Source: Melanocharis versteri
Lineage: Eukaryota; Chordata; Aves; Passeriformes; Melanocharitidae
DNA: 64,000 nucleotides
Direction of reading: 5' to 3'
Assembly (NCBI GenBank): GCA_013397845.1
Contig: VZTG01007077.1
Location: forward strand, 232,607-296,606
Below the pieces are notes generated by a model that was given only the letters and a program-made list of their open reading frames with translations, was not told the DNA's origin and did no database searches. The stretch's first letter is position 1; each line of letters opens with the position of its first letter. The position numbers were made by a program, and so were the translations under genes. Shown here piece after piece: positions 10,801 through 25,300 of this stretch.

Positions 10801-13800
10801 TCTTTCCTTGCCTATAAACACAAAAAGCTACCTTGAGCATATTCAATAAATTGCAAGCTTTGGCAGCTTTGCCAGCAAATTTTGGAAAGTTTTTATGATA
10901 TTCTGGGCCTACAGGTGAGAGGTATTTCATAGCTTTGTCTTCTGAGACTAATAAATACGCCTGTATATTTAATAGAGGCATTTTACTTAAGCTTTGGTGA
11001 CCAAATATGTACTGAAATGCAGATGATTTTTTTTAGATATCTTCAAGGCTTTAATTAGTAGTTTTGTCCAAAGAGTCCTGCTTAAGTAAGGCTTTGACCG
11101 AAGTGATCCAGAGATGAGATACTGTGTTGTAGCTTTTCCTTCAAAACCTCCTTGATTGCAGTCGAAGCAATGGGCATCTGTTGGGCTCAACACTTTTCCC
11201 TCTTTTATATAAGATGTTGAGGATCTTAACTCCTTAGTTTTCACCAAAAAGCTCTCTGATCAGTCAACAGAGTGTTGAGGAATTTCACCAGTTAATTGGT
11301 TCCTAATTTAAGGATTAGGAGAGAAAATATGCAAATTTCATTGGAATATTTCATCTGGAGTGAGTCTTGAAATCCATCTCCACACTGTGACCCGAGTTAT
11401 TTCCTGAATTCTGTCTGGTATTTTCCTGAGCAGTTGTTATGGGATATAGGCAGGATAATAAGATGATTGATAGTGGGATGTAGAGGTTGGGCTGGATGCA
11501 GCACGTATTTGGGTTTGTGTTACCCTGAGCTCACATTTAAGCTGTTGTAGTAAATAGCTTGTTTTTTTCATTATCTTTGAGCTGCCCTTTCTCTACTGAT
11601 TTTCGGTGGTTTTAATTAGAAGGGTATTTTGCTGAAAAGAGCGAACTCAGACCTTTGTGAAATTTTCTGCTAGTACAAATAATGGTAAATCTGAAATCAC
11701 TTATTAGACAAGAAGTTGTTATGGCAACTATAAGATGGTTGGCTAATCAGAGAGTGAGATCAGTTTTTATTTACAAGTGTAATGAGCAATTAAGTTTGAG
11801 CAGCTGTCAGACTTGGAAAGTGATTAAAGTTCAGCAAACAACCCAAATGGGTCAGTGTTCAGTTCTGATGGTTTTCTGACACTGCAGCTTGATCATCTGT
11901 GGGTTTTACCTACTATAATTAAAACTGCCTTTTAAATCCCCATCCATGCCAATGACTTGGCATAGCCAGTGAGCAGAAAAACCCCTTTTTCCTACCAGGT
12001 TCCTTAATGGGTATTGGCCTGGAGTCTTGCTGTGGGTAATGAGGTATTTCACGTGTAGCATTCCTTAAAGCAAAGCTCAGTTTGGATGCAGAATCATCTC
12101 CTGGCTGTCGGTGATCACCAGGAGGGAGCTGGAGCAGTGCAGCCCTGCTCAGCCTTTGCACCTCTAAAGGCTCCCTTTCATTAAAGGCAGCGTTACACAG
12201 TCGTTGGTTGCTTAGGGAGCTGCTGCTGGGCTCAGAGGGAGGACGTGCACAGTGTACATGAACATTAAACCCAAAGCAAGTGGAGAAAGTCGTGATTCAC
12301 CCAGAAACAGAAGGGAATGCCCAGGAGAGGCTGACCTTGGCCGGAGCTGGTCAAGCTCCATCGTTGGGCTGGTCACAGTAAACAGGGCAGGCTGCTGGTC
12401 CTCGTGGCTTTCCCAAGCAGCAGGAGCTGGTTCTCTGCAGATTCCAGAGTGCTGCATGTGTTCACACTGGGAAAGTTACCCTCCCATCCATACTCTGCAC
12501 CAGATCAGCCTATTGCATTGCTGGGGTTTGCTTCCAGACTGCACTTGTTAAGTAAGCCAAACTGTTTGTAAGCCTTGCTCAAAATCTGTGTTCTAGTTAG
12601 AATTTTAACTGTCCAAGACAGTTAAACCAGTAGAGTTACTTTCCAAAATTACGCTGCAGTCCCCTGATAGATTTACATTTTTATTAATTTTGCCACACTA
12701 ATGGTATGATGTAATACAGGCAATTGCAGCGGAACGTGAAATGGATTGGGACAGCTCCTGACCTGAAGAATTTACAAAGTCATGTGCCTAGATAACACAA
12801 GTTGGTGAATGGGGACTTAAGGGAAAATTAAAATGACAGTCTCAGAAACAGGCATTTGCATACTTGACCTAAACTTCTGGTATTTACATTTTCTATTTAT
12901 CAGTCTTTTTCAGGCTTATCTACAGCAGTGGCACATGAGAAACGGGGCTGTAAAAATGGAACAGAATTTTTAGTAGGGTTATTAGAGACCAAGAAATCCA
13001 CATTTCTCAGCCCCCAAGATGGGATTGCACACATATATCTTGTTATTGCTGTTGCCTGATTTGGACTCGGGTTTCCTGAGGAGATTGCTTGGAAGTGTTT
13101 ATCTGCTAAGCTCCTGCAGGCATAGCAAGCCTGGCTTCTTGGAATGGGCAGCTGGCAGTGGAGGCTTTCAGTGACCACAGCGTTGGCAAAAGTAATTCCT
13201 GTCACCTAGTGGAAGAGGAGGCAGCTCTCCTCTCCTCCCGTGGTGAAAACAGTGTATTCCAGATGCTGATCCTCAAGCCGTGGAGATACTGAGGAATTGG
13301 GATGGGTTGGAGCTTGCTGCCTCTTGCACAGGTCTGGTGTCATCCTGTAGAGCAGTGCAAGGGAGGGCTGAAAAATTGAAACACAAACTGAAGCTTTCAC
13401 ACTAGAAACCGTGACCCATCAACCCTCAAAAGCTGCAGACTCCTCTGTCTAGTTCACTCTACATGTGGGATAATTGTGGTTTTCCAGAGGATGCAGCTCT
13501 CGCCTTCATAGTTGTGGGAGAGCTGAGGGTGGGAACATGCACGTGGTTACTGCAAGAGTTGTTGCATTTCACTCGTAACACATTTTAATTATCACGTATG
13601 AACTCTTGCTTAAAAAGCTCGTGTAGCACGCTGCAGCAAAGGAGTAAACCTGTTCTTGTAACTGCCTCCTTGTAGGAATGGGAGATTTTGCCTGTTTTTT
13701 CCCTTCACTAAATAGTGTTTTCCATTTATGTTAAGCATGTGAAAATGTGGGCAACTGATTTTAGGAGTAACCTGTAAAAAATAATACAAATAATATTGAT

Positions 13801-16800
13801 GTGGGAGCGTGATGATCCTGTCTGCATCATAGTTTGTTTGCAGCAAACATGTTACAAGTGAGCAGGTGGGAGGAGGAGTTTGAAATATACGGGGATGGAT
13901 TTTTAGAGTTTGCAGCTGACGTGGATTAAAAATTCTTAGAACATTTCATCCATGAAAGGCAATTAGTTTTGTTTTATGAATATGAAAAGCACGTAGCTTG
14001 TAAGTACTGGAGTGAAGTCCCAAGTGAGTTATTAGAACTTGCTTTACTCATGTAGTACAAAATTGGCCATCAAGAGCTGATAGATTTCAAATATAGCTCA
14101 CTGACACACTGATCATCCATAACTTTTCGTAAAGTCATTTTTTTGGGCTCACCTGTAATTACTGGATGCTGTTGAAGTCCCGAATGGGGCAGATAGTCAC
14201 AGATCAGGACACTTCCTTGCTCTTGATGGTGATTACAGCATGTTGTGCTGCTGGGATGTGGAATTGTGATACCTCTCTGCCTGCTTTCCCTGCTTTCAGC
14301 TGCCCCTTTCTCTCAGATTCATAAATTAGGGATGATAAAATGAATGGAGTCTGCTCTTTTTTTAGCAGTTGTTTTTTTTGGCATTAGGAAAAATTAATGC
14401 AATCGTTGGTTTTGGATTATTGGGGTTGTCTGTGTGAGTAGTTCTCAGCTACTAATGGGTATTTGAAAAATGATAATTTTTTCAGCTTCTTTTCTGGTTT
14501 TTTGGGGGGTTTTNAGAAATTTGGTATTTCTAGTGTTAATCTACAAATGTTACTTGTCCAGTATGTCAGTGCTTTAATACCTGAGATTCTCAGTTAAGAA
14601 ACTGGTAGCCCTTCCAATCATCCAAATTCCACAGAGAAACTAAAACAGGATGAAAACTCTTTGGCAAGTGGTGGGCTACAATCTAAGTTCTGGCTATGGA
14701 AATGACTAAATGTTGATGTATTTTGTTATAAAACACTGGCTGCTGGACAGTGTTCCAAGGAGGAGGAGGTTTGGGTACTCATCCTGATGCACTGACCTGT
14801 TTAAACAACACCGTGCTGATAAATTCTCCCACACAGAATCATACGGACACGTCGCAGCAGTCGCAGTTAAATTTAGAAAAGGCAAATCTGAAGGAGACCA
14901 TTTCATCACCCAGGAGGTTTAATTTATGCTTTCATGCCTCTCATCCAGAGAAGAAAGATGGACACTCAGAGTGGGATGATATTAAACTACTGGAAGTGTT
15001 GCCTAATAGATCACAGATGTCTGTGAAGTGGCAAGTCATCATCCCCCCGACACAACAGGACGAGGGGACACTGTCACGAGATGTGACGTGTCATAAAGGA
15101 TCATTGATTTGTTGCTCCCCTACTGTAAATCAAACATCTCCATTCAGATCCATTAAAATCCATTAATACAGGGCACAGATTTTAAAACTGCTTTGACATT
15201 TCTGATTGAAGGCTTTGGCGTATCGATTCCTGACGTGAGCAGGTCACTGTTTGTCAATCGTAAAGTAGCACTATCATCTGAAAATCGTGGGTTGGCAGCG
15301 AGGTGGGAATCTAGCCAAGGTCACTGCTAAAAGAGATGAGGAAACGTGCAGTGAAGGCTGAATTTTGGGGAGAAGTGCCTCTGAATCATGCAAATGGCTT
15401 GATGAGCTGGGAGCTGCTTGTGTGTGACCTCACGCTGAAGGACGGCTATTTACAGTACATGGGTCAACATGTGAGCTCTAATGAGTGTCAGGGCATGGGA
15501 GGAAGGTGTTTTTCTGTGCTTTGTTTCTAAAGCTGTGTAGAACGGAGAAGTCAGATGGATTTCACTGTGTTTTAAAGGAGCAGTAGTGTCTCTCTGCCAT
15601 CTGTTTGGGAAGAGAGCAACTCACATACACATGTCATTCAGTGGAGTTTGCTGTCAGCAGCAACAATTTCTGCTGATGGGGGAACTTCGGGGAGAAGATT
15701 CATAACAAAAGTCTTTATTGTGTAGAAACACACCGTTCTGCTTGGGATCCAGCTTCCAAATGCTTTTAAAGACTGTGACTAAACTACCATTTATGCCTGA
15801 GATGAAAGACATCTGAGTACAGAAGCTGCCTGGACCAGGCTCTCCTGCCAGGCCTTTTTTGTGCAATACAATAGCAGATGGGAAGGTCCGGCTGGTTTTA
15901 CACCCTGCTAATGTATCAAGACCTTTGAGATGTGATAAACTAAGTGAGCCATGCTGATATGCTCCCTTGCCTGCTCTGATATTTTTATAAGACTTTCTGT
16001 TTTGGTTTCCTTTTTGTTCAGGTAAAGCTCTGGTCTGAGTATGAAAGAAAAGTCTTCTTTGTTGTACAGCTGTTCATATTTGTTTAATGTGTATTAATCC
16101 ATTCACCTTGCTCTGCTTCTGAAACTGCAGTGCAGCTATGCTCAGTTAATCACCTGGAGTTTCCTGCTCCTGAGAGGCTGAATTTGTGGGAGATGGTGGA
16201 TGATGTTTTTTCTGCAGCGTATCTAAATCACAAGAATGTTGTAGCATGACTGTGACTACCATGAGGTCTTTAAAAAGGCGCAGTAATTACGTACTATGTA
16301 TTCATGATTGCTGGTACGTGTGATCTGGGAAGCAGGTTGGAGGAAGTTTGGCATTTGGGTGGCACCTTCAAAAAGAAGAAAACCTGAAAGTTAATTGGAG
16401 AAAATGACAGTTCCCAGTTTACTGCTGTGCCCTCCACCAGCACTCGAGCTAAACACTCGCTAGGATTGCGCATGTGCACGTGTCTCGTTATTTTATTTTA
16501 ACATAGACTCTGCAGCCATTACCAACTATTCATTTATTCACCACTAGAAACTTTGGCAAAACAATGGATGGAGGATAAATTACTTGATCTCAAAGAGTTT
16601 CAATGTGAGCATAGCTAAAAACCGAGTGAAAAATCACGGTGGTCATGACAAGTGGATGGCCAGTGCTGCAGCAGTCCAAACCAAATCACGTTTTCTGTAG
16701 TGCTTTGCCGTTCAGATTGAGCCCGTTTGTTCTAGCTGACTGGCTTTTTCCTTGGAAGTGTGAAGCTCAGCATTTTCAGAGCAGTGTGAAATAAGGAATG

Positions 16801-19800
16801 TAGAAAAAGGACTTGGAGCAGTGAGGTGGCTAATTGAAAAATGCTCTTGGAGCTGCGCACTCTAACAAAGAAGCTGGCAGGGTTTTATGAGTAAGTCACT
16901 CCAGAGTTGAGTTTTGATCTTGAATTTTGAATGAGTCACATTTATATTTTAATAGGAGCGTTTTGATAAAAAGGAACAATCCTCCTGTTGGTTACCATAA
17001 TGTCTAAGTGGCCGTGACTGTCTTTCTAAAAGCAAGTATAGAGAAACAAGAATAGACTGTTGGGTCCAGGAGTATCCGAGTGTGTTATTTGAGTGTGTCT
17101 CTGTCTCCCAAGTGAGATGCCTTGAACTCAGCAGCTTTGTGAGTGCTGGGGGTCTTTGGTCTTATCTTCATTTTGCTTGGATAGCTGAAATATGTTTCCA
17201 TGGCCTCTGTATGGTCTTTCCCTAGATCTCATTGATGGTGCTGTGGGGATCATTGATGAGTTATTGAATCCAAAAGAGACAACTTCAGTCACAAAATGTA
17301 ATGATGCTTTAAAGTGTAAAACAGTTCTATAGGCTACAGCTCAGAGATGTCATCGTCCCGTTCATTTGAGCAATCTGCTCTGGTTTGCATAGCCTTGCAA
17401 ACTGTTGCTTTTTTCCTGAATGCTCAGTCTATAAAAGCATTTTGCTTTTGCCCTCAGCTGATGCCCCTCACTTCTGAGAGAGCAACAGTGCACCAAAGGG
17501 AGGGGGACCAGCAGGATGGAAGCAAAAACCTGCTGATACCGTGGCTCCTTCTGATCCCTGTTATGCAGAGTGAAATATAACATATCTGACTGTTTGATTC
17601 ACTCATTTCCGTGGCGGAGCACAGCTGGTAGGCAGGTGGACTGTTAAGAGACAAGACAGAGATCTAAGATCTGCAATCTTCTGAACTTCGAAGCAAAAAA
17701 GAAAAAAGGAAAACAACCACAAACCCCAAGATGTTTTATGCTATTTGAACACCAAACACTGTTGGAGGGAAGGGGAGAAGTTTGGACTTGGAACTTTCTT
17801 GGGTTTGGATCTCTAACATGATGCACTGGTGTGCGTGTTTCTTACATAAATAGGAGGTGATTTTGTGTGTGTAATTTGTCCCAAATGTATGAATTGAGAG
17901 TCTCTGAAGCAACATCTGGAGAAGACCCAAGAGAGAATACTGTGAGTTCTCTGAACACAAAGATCTGTTCATTCATGAGATTCTGATATTCAGTCAGAAA
18001 ACAGCAGTTGTGCTGTTTCCATTTAATGTTATTTCTAGCAAGTGCCACATTTAACTCTCCCTTTTGCCTTTTCTCCCAAGATCATTCTGCAGCACCATAA
18101 AGACTTACTGGTACTTATAGATGGACTTTTGGAGAGATTTTTACCCTGGTCCTGTCATCATTCAGCTGGAATAGCTGCTCTCAGTGCTTCCAGCTGTCAG
18201 AATTCCAGTCTCAGCTGTACAAACATGCACATGGAGCAGTAGTATGGATTGAACAGGGCAGAGAAGAGCTTTTTGAGGACAACCAGTGTTGGTGTTTCTC
18301 TGTGAGGTCCCTTTTGATCGGGTTTCAGGATGGGTGATAAAAGTTCTTCTGTTTTCTTCCTGCGTTTGGAAGATAATTCCTGCCCTGCCCTGCGCAACCT
18401 GTTTGTTACGTGGTGATTGTACAGGGATTTCTGACCAGATTTCCTTGTGGTGACATCTCAGGTCAGAGCAGGTCGTTTGGGCAGAGGCTTGGCTGGGGGT
18501 GTGTGCACTGAGATTGTTTATACTGGGACCTTTACACTGCTGAACCCTCCGAGTGCTGTAAATTATACAGGATTTCAGCGTGAGCAGGGAAATGCTGATA
18601 TTGCCATTTGGCAGAGCGTGGAAATGCGGCCACAAGAGTTGGATCTCAGAGGGAAGGTGTGAATGAAAAAAATAGCACCATTTTTTCTCCTTTTCCTCGC
18701 AGCCTACAGATAAGCTGATGCTGTGTGTGCATACGCAGTGCCCAAGGTCTGCTGCGTGTCAGGCGTGGAGTGCCAGATTGTCTTTCTTCCCTCCAGAACA
18801 TTTATGCTTTAATTTGGGACACGTGGTGGGAACTGATAGCATCTTGTTTCAGAGAGAGACTTTCTGATAATCTCGCTGGTGGTATCGTGTCTCTGTGTGA
18901 GACACAAACGTGGAGTTATCCCAGCACTCAGAGCTGCTCCCGCGTCAGGAGCTGTGCAAGGAGCCCTTGGCACCAGGCTGGGAGCTGCCAGCCCTTCTGT
19001 GGTGCAATTAAACTGTACCATAAACTCTTCAGTTCAGGGGAAACTCCTCCTCATCACCTCCCTCTTAACATTTCTTACTGCACCCTGGAATCCTTTGGTC
19101 ACATTCCAGAGTCCTTGTGTGAATGACCTGGTGCCATTTGGATGCCTTTTAATGTGCATGAAAGAGGTCGAGGAACTGATTACTCTTTCAGAGGGGATTT
19201 GCATGATTTGCATGCCATTCCTTTGCTGTCCCGTGATAGTTTCCAAAATCTGTTTAATCTTGTCAGTCGTATCTGGATGCTTTTTGAGGAGGAACCTTCC
19301 AAAATGTCCGTGAAGTACTGGACAGGTTATGGAGTATTTTTAATTTACTGCACTTTGGCTATGTTGGGTAGGGATTCTCTTACAGCTGAGTGCAGGCAGA
19401 GCTGTTTCACTAGAAATCCAGAACTACGACCTGCTGTGTTTTGGTTCTAGAAAAGCTCTGCAGGCTTTCAATTCATCGCAGCACAATCCTGCTCTTCAGA
19501 CAAATCCCACCCAAACCTTCTCTGCAGCCAGTGAACTCCTTTGTACAGCTGAGAGAGCACTGCAGCAGCAAATCTGGGTCACACACCCTACAAAGGACAC
19601 ACAACTCCAGATGACAAGTGCTTGTGTGCTCTCTGTTGCTGAAGAAGAGACTAAAATTAGCTTCTGACTCTTACTCGAATTAAAAATTACCCAGGGGGAA
19701 AAGAACGAATTCTCAAGAAGACAACTGTTATGTCTTAAACCCACGCAGTCTCAGCTGTGTATGCAGAAATGCAAAACTAAAAAGGTAGTAACCAAGTTTT

Positions 19801-22224
19801 TTGGGAGAAAGGGGGTTTTGTTTTCCCTGGAGTGTCTCAGAAAGGGAATACGACCAAGGTTATTGGGGACCACAGATGAGCATTCCAGTGCTAACCTCTG
19901 TACAGTGCTGCAGCAGCATCTCTTCACTCTGCCATCTCCAAAATATCACAGTTTTTACCTGTGGAGTGCTGCCATATCCACATTTTGTCAAAATAAACCT
20001 TAACTCCATGGGTTTTACAAGACCAGCGAGTGAATTGGCTGCCAGCACAACTTTGTGCAGGATCAGCATTTTCCAAAATCATATATAAAAAATGATTATA
20101 GCAGACCAGAGAGTCTGAACATTGCTAAGTTGCTGCCTGATGCCAAATGCTGTCAAGAACACACAAATTCATTAATATAGTTTAGGATTAAGGAAACAAA
20201 TCATGTGCCCAGCCTCAGGAATGCTCTCTATTTAAGGCATAATCTCTTATTTTGGAGAATTTGGCTTGTAAATCCTTTGCAGCTCTGGGGATCACCTTCT
20301 CTAGCAGATCAGATATAGGGATATTTTTTTTATATCTCTGAATGTTAAGGGTTTTTTTCCTATGTTAAATAAAATGTTTTCCTAAGTGATAAGGACTGCA
20401 TGGAAGTGAAGGCAGATCACATTCTATAGCAATAAAACCTTATGTACAGCATAAGAAGAAAAACAACTAATAAAAGTGATTCTTACAAGTAGCTTTGCAC
20501 AAAGATAAACTCCTGTATCCTAGAAAACATTAAACAGCTCTGCCTGCACTGTAAATGCAGTAAATTAAAAATACCCAGTAACCTGTCCAGTATTTATTGG
20601 ACATTATGGAAGCTGTGCATCTCTCAGACGTAAAGAATTTTCATTGACTAAAGTGAACTTTACCATGAGGTGGTGATGGCTGAAAAAGATCCAGCTGGGA
20701 GATTTTCAGCCTCCATTCCCTCCCTAATGGGCGCCTTGCAGTGCTGCTTCTTGGAATGAGAAGTGAGGTCTGTAACAAATGTTTTCCTGTTCCATAATCT
20801 CCTTTTCCATGGTGTCCTCTCCCTTCTGTTCAGCTCTCTCTTCTGGAGTTTTGCACAGCTGTCTGGTTTGTCTCAAACTTCTGTAATTGCTGTCCTTGGT
20901 GGAGCTGCTTTAACCACTGTTCTGGTGTAGACAAGTCAGTGAAACTTGAATTACCCAGGCACAGTCTTTCTCCAAATAATATCCCATAATTACAGCCTGT
21001 GGGCATCTGTATCCTCCTTCACAGTGACGGAAATATTAATAGGGAAAAAGCAGTGTTGGTAAACAAAAAGAGATGTGTGAATTCCTTGGAGCCTGGTCTT
21101 TCCAAACAAAATCTGCCTTGTTCTAGGGGACAGATTGGGGTCAGCTGTAAAGACAGAGGGATAGTTGGAGAAGATGGTACCTGTGGTTTTGTTTCTGCCT
21201 TGAAATGTTTAAAAGCCATCCTGTTTGCCTTCCAGCACTGGATGCCAGGGATCTGTAGAAAAACCCAGACTAATTTAGAGAAGGTCATGCGTGGCTCGAA
21301 GGTCCCCTTTTTAGGTCTCTCTACTGACAGGCTTTATGTTCAAGTTGACATCATTCCTGACTGTGGGTAGCAGATAGGATTTGAGTGCTGCAAGTGAGGA
21401 GTGTGAAAAATTCCAGGGATGTTCCAGGCACTGCTAGACAGAACTATATTGATTTAGGGGGAAATCCCAAGGAGGAAATAGTTCTTGTCAACTGATTACT
21501 ACAAGTTATGGTTATGCTACTCTTGCAGACGTCTATAAATTAAACTGCCAACGGTTGGCATCTGCCACTGTCACAGTGCTATAGGTCATCCTTCCCTGGG
21601 AATTGAGTGATGCCAGAGTGACTTAACCTGCCACATGAATAGTGAGGGAAGATTTGAGAGTAAGGCAGAGCTTGGAAGGTGTGTACAGAGCCCCACCGTG
21701 GAGAGGGACATAGCATGGGACGGATGTCATGATACCATGACCTGAGCTGTTGTGTGCTAAGTGTTTCCGTGTGCTGGTGGGTCTTTTCATGCTGAAATTC
21801 CCTGAATTCTGTCTCCAGGTTGCTATTTTTCTTCCCTCAATTCATGTGGAGGTATTATCTGCTGAAACAGGGAGGAGGTCCTGTTGGTATGGGGGGATAT
21901 TTTCCTAGCTCATAACTTGCCAGCAATGCAGCATCTGAAGAGTTTAAATTGGAATTAGCTGACATTTTCCTACTCTCCCAGGAATTCAGGAGTCTTTGAA
22001 GAACAGCCCATCTATGTGGGCTGGAGGGATAATTGATTCTGTCTGGAAACCTCTGTGCTGATCCCTAAAACCAGGATGGAAGGATTGACATTGTTTACTG
22101 TCAGCAGGGATTTTTTTTTTCTGTCTTTTACTGAATAGTTTCAGCTCGGAGTAACTGAAGATGGATTGAGGTATAGACCTAATCAGGAAGATGTGAAAAG
22201 ATGTTCTTTTTCTTTACTTTACAG
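4819..22224 (+). other. TOM1L2: TOM1L2 intron 1 (right part)
   Basis: About 17 kb of AT-richer sequence without a supported gene, RNA or obvious young repeat. ORFs of up to 138 codons occur but lack splice signals or recognisable domains. A single N lies at 14514 in a T/G-rich run. Long first introns are typical of TOM1L2, where human intron 1 is also large. Enhancers may exist but cannot be recognised here. Confidence 0.65.
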
Positions 22225-22309
22225 AAAAGGCCACAGATGGCTCTTTGCAGAGTGAAGACTGGACACTTAACATGGAGATCTGTGACATTATCAACGAGAC
22301 AGAAGAAGG
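22225..22309 (+). CDS. TOM1L2: TOM1L2 exon 2 (VHS domain start)
   Basis: The acceptor TTTACTTTACAG precedes it and GTATGT follows. It encodes [20 protein letters not shown] onwards to INETEEG, the first helices of the VHS domain. The first two bases complete a Glu codon begun in the unseen exon 1, so exon 1 must end in phase 1. Confidence 0.97.
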
Positions 22310-25300
22310 GTATGTGCTGTTTCAGCAGACTTGGAAAGGTCCCTGAGCACAATCTTCCTCCAGTTGTACTCAGCATGTGAGGAGGTGCAGTGAGGCTGGG
22401 GGCAGATGCTCATGGTTTAAATGCAGTTTGCAGAACAGTTGCTTGGTTTTCCTGCTCCTTAGACCTCTCCTGCTCTCAGAAAATCCTGTATGATGCAGTA
22501 TCTGTAGGATTCAGGACAAGAGGAAATGACCTCAAGTTGTGCTAGGAGAGCAGCTTATTTAGATTACCTATGAGGAAAAAATTCTTCACTGAAAGGGTGG
22601 TCAGGCACTGGGTCAGGCTTCCCAGGGAAGTGGTGGAACCAACGTCCTTGAAAGCATTAAAAAAACATGTGGACGTGGCACTTTGGGATGTATTATAGAG
22701 GTGGGCTTGGTGCTGAGTCAATGATCTAAGAGGGCCTTTCCAACCCAAATGATTCCTTGATGCTTTCTGTGGTCAGTCTCTGCTTGGGAGGGCTGGCATG
22801 AAAAACTTCTTGGAGAGGGTACCACCTTTGTTTTTCAGCAGGTGTATCTCTTTGCAATGTCTTTAATTTCAGCTATTTGTATAGACAGCTTTTCTGACAC
22901 ACCTCCTTCAGCACCAGAAAGCTTTGCTGCTTGCAGCCTGCAGAACTGATCACTGCTCTTATTCCCTGGGCTTTTCAGAGTGGCTGTCAGTCTTCCCTGC
23001 CTAATCAACAGCCTGGATTTCTGGAGACTTGAGGCATTCCTCCAGTCATGACTTCTGTGATACCTTGTCACCTCACATATTTCTCCGTGACCCTGGTTTG
23101 GTTGTAGTCAGATGATCTGAAGTTAACCCACATGCTTATGTCCAGCTGGAAATGGCAAAGGATCCATTTTTCCACGGTTTATGGGATGTGAAAAGCCTGT
23201 CTGAGCTGTCTGTTAAGATGGTGTGTTTCTCCTCCAGGCCCAAGGATGCCATTCGAGCGCTGAAGAAGAGGCTGAATGGAAACAAAAATTACAGAGAGGT
23301 CATGCTGGCGCTGACGGTGAGTGGGGGCAGGCTGGAATGCCTCAAAGGGCAGAACCCTTTTGTCGTTTTCCTCTTCCTGGCACTCTCTTGAATGTACACA
23401 CTATTTCCTTTAAGAGCCACTGCTCTGCCCTTTTCTTCTCTCCAATTGCCTCCTCACTTCCTTGGGGAGAGCTGCTGGAAGCTTTGCATAGCGGTTTTCT
23501 GACTCAATTGATTTCTGCCTCTTTTCGTGGCTCTTATTCATCTCAAGTACTGACTGAGGAAAGTTAAAGTGGTTCAAATGGGTCTGTTACTGTTTGAGGT
23601 TTTCCTTTCTACTCTCATTTCCCTGTGTCCAACCATTCCTCCATTCCAAGGCAACAGCTGTGGGCGTATCTGCAAGTGAGGATGATGAACTTGCCATATT
23701 TTCAGCTTCATAAGTAGCTGATGCACAATTTCCCTTGTGAATGAATCCCTGTAGGAGACAACGCATTAATTTATGCTGATCTAATTTCACTCAATAAAGT
23801 GTAAATTATATTCTGTGCATTTAGGCAGCACTGCTAAGGTGTGGGGTAATTTAGTAGTGACCTTTCCTGCTGATGGCTTTAGCTGGAGGTTTCCTGGGTA
23901 GTGCAGCACTCTCAGTGGGGTGCTGGGCTGGCTCTGGCAGTAACTAGATCGAGTTATCCTGCTGTGGGGAGGTGATCTGTATGATTCCTTCACAGAGCTC
24001 TTGTTGCATCTCCCTGACGAGGCGTAACCGTACTTTCTGTCTTCTTGCCATTTCCTATCCTGGATTGTCATTTTGACAGATTACCAAAGTCCAAACCATG
24101 AGATTATCCATTGTGCAGGAGAGAGCGAAATCCATCAGGAATGAGCCCGTGTCATCATGGCTGATGAAAGTAGCTGAAGGAGGAGAGTAATTACAGACTC
24201 CTCGGTACAGAGTCGCAGTGGTTATTAGGCATGGCTGTAAGGAGAAGTGACGCGTTGGATTTATCTCCATGCTAATCATGTTCTTCAGAGAGAAATCAAC
24301 AGCTGTTCTTCCATGGCAGTTGAATGGCAAGTGGAAGGTGCCTCCAGCTAGGTTGCAGGGGGAAAATGTGTCAAAGTATAACCTGTCAGAGCATTCACAG
24401 GGGAGTGTTTTGAATGAGTGAAGATCATTCACCTGAATTCCCAACTCTAAAACATGGCTTATAGCTCGGAGCAACTGGGTCCAGCTGTGTTCCAGGCACA
24501 TAGAAAATGGTGGAGTGGCACAGCACGACAATATCTCACTGTGACAGGATGTCCTCTGTCTTACCTGCTCCTGATGTGCTGCTGTGTGCTTGGCTGTTCG
24601 GCTGCACAGGCTGGAAAGTTCTGCTTTGAAGATGAAGAAACTTTCTATTTCTTTACCTTGAAAACAAGAAAAGTGGATCACAAAAATGCCAAATATGTTA
24701 ACAGTGGGTGAGGTACAGCTGAATGTGTGTGTAGAGAAGAAGTTTTTTGGCAAAATTGGGGAAGAAGAGAAGTAGTAATGCTATAAGTGTGATTTTCCCT
24801 CTATCTTCCCACCTTCCCATCAAAAGCTCTAAAATAAATTAAAAAATCAGATGCTGTGTGTGATCAAGCTTTGCTCCAACAATGAATGTTGGTTTTTTTT
24901 GTGCGTGCAGGTGTTGGAGACCTGTGTAAAGAACTGTGGCCATCGCTTTCACGTCTTGGTGGCAAACCGTGACTTCATCGATGGCGTTCTGGTGAAAATC
25001 ATCTCACCCAAGAACAACCCCCCCACTATTGTACAGGATAAAGTCCTAGCACTGATTCAGGTACACAGCTTGTCTCTGCTTCCATATGTTGCTGCCTGAA
25101 ATAAGGACTGTCTGCTTCGATGCTACGCATCACTAAACATGCTGTCATCGTTAAAAATGTGGCGAGTTTTTTATATATAAACTCAAACAATATATCCAGA
25201 TTGGTGAGAAAAAGCAGACATGCACACACATAGATATTTTATCCAGGGTGAACTGTCTGGGTTCTAGTTGGAGAGGTACCACTCTACTCTAAAACAGGAG

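Noticed and set aside
14750..15166. 138-codon plus-strand ORF in intron 1
   Set aside because: No family recognised, no splice or promoter support, and the text is Ser/Thr/His-rich without pattern.
24055..24753. 232-codon minus-strand ORF in TOM1L2 intron 3
   Set aside because: No domain, Cys/Ser/His-rich random-looking text, no neighbouring splice structure or promoter; likely chance.
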